From Desulfoprunum sp. (lineage in GTDB: Bacteria; Desulfobacterota; Desulfobulbia; Desulfobulbales; Desulfocapsaceae), in assembly GCA_030696435.1 (NCBI GenBank), contig JAUYSF010000078.1:1-5197 (forward strand): a stretch of 5,197 bases of DNA, read 5' to 3'. Both the position numbers and the translations under genes were made by a program. Each line of letters starts with the position of its first letter. Position 1 is the first letter of the stretch. This document shows positions 1 to 5,197 of this stretch, piece by piece. The notes under the pieces were generated by a model, which saw only the letters and a list, made by a program, of their open reading frames with translations, did not search any database and was not told the DNA's origin.

Positions 1-1
1 C

Positions 2-358
2 AACAAGGTCAACATCCAGGATGGGGCCGTTGTGCATTGCACGTATCAGAAGTTCCCTACCAACATCGGCAACAATGTCTCAATCGGGCATAATGCCATC
101 GTCCATGGCTGTACGGTGCACGATAATGTCCTCATCGGCATGGGAGCCATTGTCATGGATGATTGCGTGGTGGAAAGCAATACGATCATTGCGGCCGGGG
201 CCGTCGTCACTCAAGGGACGCGGGTGGAATCCGGCAGTATTTACGCTGGGATCCCGGCTAAAAAGATAAAGGATATCAGCAAAGAATTGATCTCGGGCGA
301 AATTGAGAGAATTGCCGATAACTATGTGAAATACGCTGGTTGGTACAAAGAGGAGTGA
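2..358 (+). CDS. Gamma-class carbonic anhydrase family protein (hexapeptide-repeat), 3' part only
   Basis: This is the C-terminal 118 codons of a left-handed beta-helix protein; the frame is open at the window edge, so the true start lies upstream. The GTG at 32 is an internal valine codon, not a start. Repeated hexapeptide units of the type [LIV]-G-x-x-[ACSTV]-x run through partial residues 3-86 (IGNNVSIGHNAIV, VLIGMGAIV, IIAAGAVV). Three histidines sit where the gamma carbonic anhydrase metal ligands are expected: His12 (VVHC), His30 (IGH) and His35 (IVHGC). The ending, with SGSIYAGIPAKK, an alpha-helix and a NYVKY motif, matches the YrdA/PaaY-like branch. Members of this branch bind a metal and trimerise in the cytoplasm. 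Some hydrate CO2, but others have no proven carbonic anhydrase activity, so the reaction is inferred. It converges on meaB with a 6-base gap and is not part of that operon. Confidence 0.88.
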   Translation, partial: NKVNIQDGAVVHCTYQKFPTNIGNNVSIGHNAIVHGCTVHDNVLIGMGAIVMDDCVVESNTIIAAGAVVTQGTRVESGSIYAGIPAKKIKDISKELISGEIERIADNYVKYAGWYKEE

Positions 359-364
359 GTTCAG

Positions 365-1381
365 TCAGCGAGTGCTTGTGGGAAGTTGATTAACCCGTAT
401 ATCTTGTTTTTTCAGAAGCGAGAGGAGGGTGTCGGCTGCAGCTGTCGGTGTGACCTTCCCCGCTGCGACTTCTTCTTGCAGGACAGGTAGAGTCTTCTGT
501 ATCTGGGAGCTGGTATAGAACCACCGGTGCAGGCCTTCCTCAATGAGAAAGGCCAGCCAGTCCAGGGACTGAGCCCTGCGCTTGGCCTCGAGCTGCCCGA
601 GAGAATCGAGTGTTTTTCGGTGGTCGCCGATGGTCTTCCAGACGTTGTCAAGCCCGGTTCTCGCAAGAGAGCTGCAGGTGAGGACCGGCGGTGACCAGTT
701 GGGGTTGCTTGGCATCAGCATATGCAGGGCTGCCTGGTAGTCCTTTTGGGCCATCTCGGCGCGGAGGATATTGTCACCGTCTGCTTTGTTGATGACGATG
801 GCATCGGCCACTTCGAGGACCCCTTTCTTTATACCCTGTAGTTCATCTCCCGCCCCGGCAATCATTAGGACCAAGAAAAAATCCACCATAGAAGCCACGG
901 TCGTCTCGGATTGACCGACTCCGACAGTCTCGATAATCACCACGTCAAACCCGGCAGCCTCACAGACCAGCATGCTTTCTCGGGTCTTGCGTGCCACCCC
1001 TCCCAGGGTGCCGCGGGAAGGCGACGGTCGGATGAACGCTCGTTCGTTGACTGCCAGCTTTTCCATCCTGGTCTTGTCTCCGAGTATACTGCCGCCGCTT
1101 CGCGTACTGCTGGGATCGATAGCCAGAACCGCAACCTGGTGACCCTGTTCTGTCAACATGGTGCCGAAGCTTTCAATAAAAGTGCTCTTTCCCGCCCCGG
1201 GAACTCCAGTGATTCCAAGACGGTGAGAGTTACCTGTATAGGGGAGCAATCGGTTGAGAATAGTCCTGGCCATTTCCTGATGAGCGGGAAGGCTACTTTC
1301 GATCAGGGTTATTGTCCTGGCAAGTATCAGCCTGTTCTGTTTCAGAACGCCATCAATATAGTATTCAGGGTCTTTCAGCAT
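365..1381 (-). CDS. meaB: Methylmalonyl-CoA mutase-associated G-protein chaperone MeaB (ArgK family GTPase)
   Basis: A full-length 338-residue P-loop GTPase of the SIMIBI class, close in length and wording to E. coli ArgK/YgfD. Visible motifs are the Walker A GVPGAGKST at residues 59-67, the conserved IDPSS around 88-92, GGSILGDKTRM near 96-106, the switch/Walker B-like ETVGVGQSE at 151-159, and the base-specificity NKAD at 198-201. The C-terminal helices, about 255-330, match the family dimerisation arm. In characterised homologues this protein gates loading of adenosylcobalamin onto methylmalonyl-CoA mutase and protects or rescues the enzyme after cofactor damage, using GTP hydrolysis. Its position directly downstream of the mutase supports that role. 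The old annotation of this family as an arginine/ornithine transport ATPase is not favoured. An in-frame TGA lies three codons upstream of the ATG, which fixes the start; the ribosome site is poor, with AGG touching the ATG. Confidence 0.96.
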   Translation of the reverse strand: MLKDPEYYIDGVLKQNRLILARTITLIESSLPAHQEMARTILNRLLPYTGNSHRLGITGVPGAGKSTFIESFGTMLTEQGHQVAVLAIDPSSTRSGGSILGDKTRMEKLAVNERAFIRPSPSRGTLGGVARKTRESMLVCEAAGFDVVIIETVGVGQSETTVASMVDFFLVLMIAGAGDELQGIKKGVLEVADAIVINKADGDNILRAEMAQKDYQAALHMLMPSNPNWSPPVLTCSSLARTGLDNVWKTIGDHRKTLDSLGQLEAKRRAQSLDWLAFLIEEGLHRWFYTSSQIQKTLPVLQEEVAAGKVTPTAAADTLLSLLKKQDIRVNQLPTSTR

Positions 1382-1445
1382 CCTAATCTGTCATTTATGT
1401 GGGGGGATGGTAGTCGAAGCGGGCTCTGGTATGCTGGCAATGAGC

Positions 1446-1489
1446 TAAGGGTTTGACAGCCAGTTATCACTCTGGCGGGCAAACCCTTA
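1446..1489. repeat. Two-tier inverted repeat (hairpin) between mutase and meaB
   Basis: A perfect 10-base inverted repeat, TAAGGGTTTG at 1446-1455 and CAAACCCTTA at 1480-1489, encloses a symmetric 3x3 internal loop. Inside that is a second perfect stem, GCCAG (1459-1463) with CTGGC (1472-1476), and an 8-base loop. It sits in the 141-base gap (1382-1522), 33 bases past the mutase stop and about 65 bases before the meaB start. Neither strand has a run of T after the stem, so it is not a typical intrinsic terminator. It may be an mRNA-stability or processing hairpin, a partial attenuator that lowers MeaB relative to mutase, or a copy of a dispersed REP-like element. I found no second copy in this window. 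I see no gene in the rest of the gap. Confidence 0.7.
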
Positions 1490-1522
1490 TGAACTATCTC
1501 AACATCATGAAAAATGAGGATA

Positions 1523-3664
1523 TCAGCCTGGATATTTTTCTTCAAGCAAGGCTAGAGTCCGATCTGCCGAGTCTGTAATCGGTGTGCCCGGACCGAAAAT
1601 GGCCTTGACTCCGGCCTGATAGAGGAAATCATAGTCACCGGGGGGAATGACCCCGCCGGCTACGACAATGATGTCAACGGCGCCAAGCCTCTTCAGTTCG
1701 GCGATCAGGGCCGGGATGAGGGACTTGTGTCCGGCTGCAAGGCTGGATGCCCCAACAACATGGACATCATTTTCGATGGCCATCTTGGCCGCCTCCTCAG
1801 GAGTCTGAAACATCGGACTAATATCGACATCAAATCCCAGGTCGGCATAGGCACTGGCAATGACCTTGAAGCCCCGATCATGCCCGTCCTGCCCCATCTT
1901 GGTAACCAGCAGTCGAGGTCGCCGTCCCTGGGCTGCCAGAAACTGCTCGGTCCTTTTTCTCAGTGCTTCAATAATATCTGAATTTTTAGTAAATTCAGAT
2001 GAATAGGCTCCAGAAATACAGCGGGTCGTTGCGACAAAACGGTCGAAGACCTTTTCCAGGGCGTCGGAAATCTCGCCAATGGTCGCCCGGGCTCGAACGG
2101 CGGGAAGGGCCGCCGCCAGGATGTTGCCATCGCCTTCAGCTGCCCGGGTCAGGTCGGCAAGGGCTTTTTCTACAGCACTGTTGTCTCGGCTGGCCTTGAT
2201 GTGGACGAGGCGGGCGACCTGCTCATCACGCACGGAAGAAGGGACTTCTCGGACATCAAAGTCGATTTTCTCGTTGGGGAGTTTGTATTTATTGACGCCG
2301 ACAATCACGTCGAGACCCTGATCGATGCGGGCCTGTTTACGGGCCGCCGACTCCTCGATACGCATCTTGGGCATCCCGGATTCAATAGCCTTGGCCATGC
2401 CGCCCAGCCCTGCGATCTCGTCGATGATCTTCTGGGCCTCGTTGATAATGCTGCTGGTCAGCGATTCGATATAGTAGGAGCCGCCCAGCGGGTCAATGAC
2501 ATGGCAGATCTGGGATTCCTCCTGGATGATGATCTGGGTATTGCGGGCGATGCGGGCCGAAAAGTCAGTGGGCAGGCCGATGGCCTCATCAAAGGAGTTG
2601 GTATGTAGAGACTGGGTGCCGCCCAGGACGGCAGACATTGCTTCGAGGGTGGTCCTGATTACGTTGTTGTAGGGATCCTGCTCCGTCAGGCTCCAGCCCG
2701 AGGTCTGACAGTGAGTCCTGAGCATTGAAGACTGGACGTTTTTGGGGTTGAACTGGCTCATAAGCCGGTGCCAGAGGAAGCGTGCCGCACGCAGCATGGC
2801 GATATCCATGAAAAAATTCATGCCGATACCGAAGAAAAAAGAAAGCCGTGGGGCAAAGGTATCGACATCAAGCCCACTTTTCAGAGCCGCTTTGACATAT
2901 TCAACACCGTCTGCCAGGGTGAAGGCGGTCTGCAAAACGCTGTTGGCCCCGGCCTCCATCATATGGTAACCGCTGATGCTGATGGTGTTGTATTTCGGCA
3001 TCTCCTTTGAGCAGTAGGCCATGATATCGGAGATGATACGCATCGAGGGAGTGGGCGGATAAATGTAAGTATTACGGGTCAGGTATTCCTTGAGTATATC
3101 GTTTTGGATCGTGCCGGTGAGCTGATCGTGGGCGACGCCCTGCTCCTCGGCGGCGACAATATAGCCGGCAAGAATGGGAACGACTGCCCCGTTCATGGTC
3201 ATCGAAACCGACATCTGATCAAGGGGGATGCCATCAAAGAGAATTTTCATATCCTCGACAGAATCAATGGCGACACCGGCCTTGCCGATATCGCCGGAGA
3301 CTCGGGGATGGTCAGAATCATAGCCGCGGTGGGTGGCCAGATCAAAGGCCACCGACAAGCCCTTCTGGCCGGCAGCCAGGGCTTTGCGATAGAAGGCATT
3401 AGATTCCTTGGCCGTGGAAAAGCCGGCATACTGACGGACGGTCCAGGGGCGCCCAGCGTACATGGTGGCCATGGGGCCCCTGACATAGGGGGCAAGACCA
3501 GGGAGGGTGTTGACGCATTCGAGGCCTTCGAGGTCTTCGGCTGTGTAGAGGGCCTTGACCTTGATACCTTCGGGGGTCATCCAGTCCAATGATTCTGGGC
3601 TCTTCCCCTTCATCTGTTTACTTGCCAGCTCTTCCCAACGTTTCTTTTCCGGATGTTCTGACAT
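1523..3664 (-). CDS. scpA: Methylmalonyl-CoA mutase, single-chain B12-dependent (Sbm/ScpA type)
   Basis: A complete 713-residue enzyme that interconverts (R)-methylmalonyl-CoA and succinyl-CoA by adenosylcobalamin radical chemistry in the cytoplasm. The length matches E. coli Sbm (about 714), so a homodimer is expected and no small subunit gene is needed. The N-terminal TIM barrel (about 30-390) shows [23 protein letters not shown], with Tyr79 at the position of the radical-shielding Tyr89 of the Propionibacterium enzyme. Arg197 and His234 (SGYHM) correspond to Arg207 and His244 of that enzyme. [14 protein letters not shown] is at 371-384. The C-terminal B12 domain (about 583-710) has [10 protein letters not shown], with His595 as the lower axial cobalt ligand and Lys589 and Asp593 beside it, followed by the conserved GASSLAAGH and VVAGGVIPP loops. 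All catalytic residues I can align are intact. Start: the ATG is preceded by AAGGAG at 6 bases. The epimerase upstream and meaB downstream support the assignment. I could not tell the physiological direction from sequence. Confidence 0.98.
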   Translation of the reverse strand: MSEHPEKKRWEELASKQMKGKSPESLDWMTPEGIKVKALYTAEDLEGLECVNTLPGLAPYVRGPMATMYAGRPWTVRQYAGFSTAKESNAFYRKALAAGQKGLSVAFDLATHRGYDSDHPRVSGDIGKAGVAIDSVEDMKILFDGIPLDQMSVSMTMNGAVVPILAGYIVAAEEQGVAHDQLTGTIQNDILKEYLTRNTYIYPPTPSMRIISDIMAYCSKEMPKYNTISISGYHMMEAGANSVLQTAFTLADGVEYVKAALKSGLDVDTFAPRLSFFFGIGMNFFMDIAMLRAARFLWHRLMSQFNPKNVQSSMLRTHCQTSGWSLTEQDPYNNVIRTTLEAMSAVLGGTQSLHTNSFDEAIGLPTDFSARIARNTQIIIQEESQICHVIDPLGGSYYIESLTSSIINEAQKIIDEIAGLGGMAKAIESGMPKMRIEESAARKQARIDQGLDVIVGVNKYKLPNEKIDFDVREVPSSVRDEQVARLVHIKASRDNSAVEKALADLTRAAEGDGNILAAALPAVRARATIGEISDALEKVFDRFVATTRCISGAYSSEFTKNSDIIEALRKRTEQFLAAQGRRPRLLVTKMGQDGHDRGFKVIASAYADLGFDVDISPMFQTPEEAAKMAIENDVHVVGASSLAAGHKSLIPALIAELKRLGAVDIIVVAGGVIPPGDYDFLYQAGVKAIFGPGTPITDSADRTLALLEEKYPG

Positions 3665-3670
3665 GGTCGA

Positions 3671-3676
3671 CTCCTT
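3671..3676 (-). promoter_or_regulatory. Ribosome binding site of the mutase gene
   Basis: On the minus strand AAGGAG lies 6 bases before the ATG at 3664. It is the best Shine-Dalgarno match among the genes here (the epimerase has GGAG 7 bases before its ATG; meaB and tetR have poor matches). It fixes the mutase start and suggests strong translation of the catalytic subunit. Confidence 0.8.
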
Positions 3677-3750
3677 GCTGACGGGTGATGAAATTTTCGC
3701 CTAAGCTGTAGCTAAAAAACCGTAACCTTGAAATGTCTCTTTCGGCAGAA

Positions 3751-3801
3751 GGAGCCGCAATGAACTGGTCGAATATATGATGGTTATTTCGCAACGGCTC
3801 C
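3751..3801. repeat. Inverted repeat in the epimerase-mutase gap
   Basis: GGAGCCG at 3751-3757 is the exact reverse complement of CGGCTCC at 3795-3801, with a 37-base loop. It lies in the 155-base gap (3665-3819) between epimerase and mutase. There is no T-run directly after the stem on the minus strand, so termination is not supported. I found no convincing -35/-10 pair for a separate mutase promoter in this gap and no real gene in it. A 7-base stem with so long a loop could be chance. Confidence 0.35.
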
Positions 3802-3819
3802 AATTATCGGGAATACAAA

Positions 3820-4224
3820 TCAGGAACGTTCACATAACTCGACCAGAACGCCGCCGGTGGCCTTTGGGTGAAGAAATGCAATTTTGGCACCACCTGCGCC
3901 CTTTCTGGGTTCTTGGTCGATGAGTTGAATGCCCTTTGCTTTGAGTTCGGCCAGGGCCTCTTCGATGTTTTCCACTCGGAAGGCCACATGCTGGAAGCCG
4001 GTGCCCTTTTTTTCGATGAATTTTGCGACCGGGCCGTCCGGGGAGGTGGATTCCAGAAGCTCAACTTCACTCTCACCGATTGGAAAGAAGGCGGTGGTAA
4101 CCTTCTGTTCGGCGACGGTCTCAGCGCCTTCAAATTTCAGACCGAGGACGTCGGACCAGAAATTTTTCCCTTCAGCCATGTTGTTGACAGCTATGCCCAG
4201 ATGATCAATTTTGAGTATCTTCAT
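3820..4224 (-). CDS. mce: Methylmalonyl-CoA epimerase (VOC/glyoxalase superfamily)
   Basis: A complete 134-residue protein, the usual size for this enzyme. It interconverts (S)- and (R)-methylmalonyl-CoA, linking propionyl-CoA carboxylation to the mutase. It has two beta-alpha-beta-beta-beta modules of the vicinal oxygen chelate fold: residues about 4-59, starting IDHLGIAV, and 76-132, starting GFQHVAFRV. Expected metal ligands are His8, Glu55 (EVELLE, where the Propionibacterium enzyme has Gln), His79 and Glu129 (VLVELCE). Glu39 in AEQKV may be the catalytic base seen in characterised epimerases. The phrases SPDGPVAKFIEKKGTG and HPKATGGVLVEL are typical of the epimerase branch rather than of glyoxalase I. 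GGAG lies 7 bases before the ATG. It sits 46 bases after the tetR stop and 155 bases before the mutase, on the same strand, consistent with one operon. Confidence 0.95.
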   Translation of the reverse strand: MKILKIDHLGIAVNNMAEGKNFWSDVLGLKFEGAETVAEQKVTTAFFPIGESEVELLESTSPDGPVAKFIEKKGTGFQHVAFRVENIEEALAELKAKGIQLIDQEPRKGAGGAKIAFLHPKATGGVLVELCERS

Positions 4225-4270
4225 GTTGTGTCTCCAGCAGGAAAGAGTGCGGGTTTGCGCCGTTAGGCGG

Positions 4271-4906
4271 TTAAGTATGCCCTATTGAGTTTTCAGTATT
4301 CTTGAGTTGGGTGCCAGGGGGACGGGGATTGGCCATGCCGCGCCAGACCATCTCAAACATCGCATTGGCCTGCTCGGAAAGACTTTCTTTTTGCCCCCGT
4401 AGTATCCACATAAAAAAGCTACGCTGGACAAATCCCATCAAAAAGTCAAGGAGTGTGCCGGCCCGTACTTCAGCGTTCAGTATACCTTCGTTTTGCCCCT
4501 GGCGAAGCACGCCAATAAGCAAGTCCATCATGCGTTGCTGGTTGAAGGTCTCATCCGCCATCCAGGTTTTCATAGGCAGGGTCATAAAGACAATCTTGCC
4601 GAGGCCCTGATGCCGTTCATAATAGTCGAGTTGTAGCCAGAAAACTTTTCGCAATTTCTCCTTCAAATCCTCTATTCCTTGCAGGTGGTCGATGATGCGG
4701 TCGGTGAGTTTGCCCATCCAGACATCGACAAAGGCGAAAACCAGTCGTTCCTTGCTGCCGTAGTGTTTATAGATCGTGGTAAAACTGACACCAGCTTTAC
4801 TGGCGATGTCGCGGATACTCGCCTTGTGAAAGTCTGAATTGGAAAAAACCTCAAGCACTGCTTGCTCAAGACGTCTGTGGATGTCTTGATTTAATTCATT
4901 TAACAT
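4271..4906 (-). CDS. TetR/AcrR-family transcriptional regulator, first gene of the methylmalonyl-CoA cluster
   Basis: A complete 211-residue protein with a standard N-terminal TetR DNA-binding domain. Helix 1 covers about 8-23, and the helix-turn-helix lies in ASIRDIASKAGVSFTTIYKHYG (about 29-50), with recognition helix SFTTIYKHYG followed by SKERL. The remainder (about 55-190) is helical, the variable ligand-binding and dimerisation half. It ends in a polar Pro-rich tail (NPRPPGTQ, 193-200). Members usually act as dimeric repressors released by a small molecule. The effector is unknown here. By position a CoA thioester or acid of the propionate/methylmalonate route is a reasonable guess, but that is inference. 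The gene is 46 bases upstream of epimerase on the same strand, so it probably controls both itself and the pathway genes. The start is the only ATG or GTG candidate downstream of an in-frame TAA. The ribosome site before it is weak, which would suit low expression of a regulator. Confidence 0.9.
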   Translation of the reverse strand: MLNELNQDIHRRLEQAVLEVFSNSDFHKASIRDIASKAGVSFTTIYKHYGSKERLVFAFVDVWMGKLTDRIIDHLQGIEDLKEKLRKVFWLQLDYYERHQGLGKIVFMTLPMKTWMADETFNQQRMMDLLIGVLRQGQNEGILNAEVRAGTLLDFLMGFVQRSFFMWILRGQKESLSEQANAMFEMVWRGMANPRPPGTQLKNTENSIGHT

Positions 4907-4981
4907 CGTTACTGTATAGTCGATTTCTAAAAGTAATTACCGGAAGAGAGCCGTATAATGTCCGAATATTTGCCTGTTGTA

Positions 4982-4998
4982 TCCTATTTGTAATAGGA
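4982..4998. promoter_or_regulatory. Candidate operator or hairpin palindrome
   Basis: TCCTATT (4982-4988), a 3-base spacer TGT, then AATAGGA (4992-4998) form a perfect 7-3-7 inverted repeat, in the size range of a TetR-family operator. It lies 76 bases upstream of the tetR ATG and downstream of the candidate promoter. In RNA it would also fold as a small hairpin. The link to this TetR protein is inferred from position only. Confidence 0.4.
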
Positions 4999-5022
4999 GG
5001 TCATAACGTGGATATATAGCTT

Positions 5023-5035
5023 ATATGATTCATAT
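5023..5035. promoter_or_regulatory. Second candidate operator palindrome
   Basis: ATATGA, one base T, then TCATAT is a perfect 6-1-6 palindrome between the candidate promoter and tetR. It differs in sequence from the palindrome at 4982-4998, so at most one of them is likely to be the site of the same regulator. In AT-rich DNA a match of this length can arise by chance. Confidence 0.25.
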
Positions 5036-5120
5036 TATTTACACAATATCCGTTTCAGCCTGTAAAAGTAATTGGAAAAACCTGAGCAGCTGATAGAAAA
5101 GAACATTGTTATCCTTAGTT

Positions 5121-5149
5121 GTTTTATGTGACCTATGCTCGTTTGTCAA
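5121..5149 (-). promoter_or_regulatory. Candidate sigma-70 promoter for the tetR-led operon
   Basis: On the minus strand there is a perfect TTGACA (-35, at 5144-5149), a 17-base spacer, then TAAAAC (4 of 6 matches to TATAAT, at 5121-5126). Transcription would start near 5114 and leave a leader of about 200 bases before the tetR ATG at 4906. The exact -35 and ideal spacing argue for it. The imperfect -10 and the long leader argue against, and it lies inside a frame open from the right edge. Confidence 0.4.
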
Positions 5150-5197
5150 GTTCAAAGTACCTATTGCTGCTAGGTTTTTGAGAAGACCTCCCGGTTG

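Larger units (their letters stand above)
4907..5197. other. AT-rich non-coding region upstream of tetR
   Basis: These 291 bases are visibly richer in A and T than the genes to the left and hold no convincing gene. Contents I can point to are a candidate minus-strand promoter (5121-5149), two spaced palindromes (4982-4998 and 5023-5035), an 8-base palindrome GTAATTAC at 4933-4940, and the 11-base direct repeat TAAAAGTAATT at 4928-4938 and 5063-5073. There is also a consensus TATAAT on the plus strand at 4954-4959 without a recognisable -35 partner. On the minus strand a frame is open from the right edge to a TAA at 5039-5041 (52 codons). It could be the tail of a gene beyond the window, but I do not recognise it. 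Confidence 0.6.

Noticed and set aside
911..1456. 181-codon plus-strand frame opposite meaB
   Set aside because: It lies almost wholly antisense to the clearly conserved GTPase, has no recognisable motif or ribosome site, and its residues mirror the codon pattern of meaB.
2201..2608. 135-codon plus-strand frame opposite the mutase
   Set aside because: It is a shadow of the mutase coding sequence. Its Asp-rich content reflects the reverse complement of Ile/Val codons, not a real protein.
3104..3592. 162-codon plus-strand frame opposite the mutase
   Set aside because: It is antisense to the conserved N-terminal TIM barrel. Long opposite-strand frames are common in genes with this codon use, and no domain is visible.
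3618..3803. 61-codon minus-strand frame overlapping the mutase start
   Set aside because: It overlaps the mutase start region in another frame, has no recognised motif, and the mutase itself has an ideal ribosome site.
3868..4266. 132-codon plus-strand frame opposite the epimerase
   Set aside because: It spans the epimerase antisense, has no family features, and the epimerase metal ligands on the other strand are intact.
4258..4269. CGCC-GTTA-GGCG mini-hairpin after the tetR stop as a terminator
   Set aside because: It has a stem of only 4 base pairs and no T-run, so it is too weak to separate tetR from the epimerase gene.
4913..4918. TATACA on the minus strand as a -10 for tetR
   Set aside because: It lies 6 bases before the ATG, which would require a nearly leaderless message, and no -35 sequence occurs at 16-18 bases.
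5025..5093. 22-codon plus-strand ATG frame in the right-hand region
   Set aside because: It is too short, has no ribosome site at usual spacing, and resembles nothing I recognise.
4907..5197. Cobalamin riboswitch upstream of the operon
   Set aside because: The pathway uses B12, so I looked for a B12-box-like core and the surrounding helices on the minus strand but could not identify them.

Overview
The window carries a compact methylmalonyl-CoA cluster on the minus strand, preceded on the left by the 3' part of a gamma-type carbonic anhydrase gene on the plus strand. The proteins most resemble those of Gram-negative anaerobes of the Desulfobacterota (sulfate or metal reducers that use the methylmalonyl-CoA route between propionate and succinate). 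This is inferred from protein wording alone (an Sbm-like single-chain mutase, and a carbonic anhydrase with the VHCTYQK and SGSIYAGIPAKK signatures). It is not a firm taxonomic placement.

Layout, left to right. Bases 2-358 (+) hold the C-terminal 118 codons of a left-handed beta-helix carbonic anhydrase, cut by the window edge. It converges on meaB (365-1381, -), with only 6 bases between the two stop codons. A 141-base gap (1382-1522) holds a strong two-tier inverted repeat. Then come the B12-dependent methylmalonyl-CoA mutase (1523-3664, -), a 155-base gap, methylmalonyl-CoA epimerase (3820-4224, -) and a TetR-family regulator (4271-4906, -). The last 291 bases are AT-rich with no convincing gene. 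They hold a candidate minus-strand promoter and several small palindromes.

Read in the direction of transcription the order is tetR - epimerase - mutase - meaB, all on one strand, so a single operon headed by its own regulator is the simplest reading. Epimerase interconverts (S)- and (R)-methylmalonyl-CoA, the mutase interconverts (R)-methylmalonyl-CoA and succinyl-CoA using adenosylcobalamin, and the MeaB GTPase loads and protects the mutase cofactor. No propionyl-CoA carboxylase, transcarboxylase or decarboxylase gene is in the window, so the direction of flux (propionate oxidation or formation) cannot be read here.

I see no mobile element, CRISPR array, RNA gene or defence-like system, and no clear sign of an undescribed system. 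The less ordinary observations concern regulation: the regulator-first operon, the palindromes and long leader upstream of it, and the mutase-meaB intercistronic hairpin.
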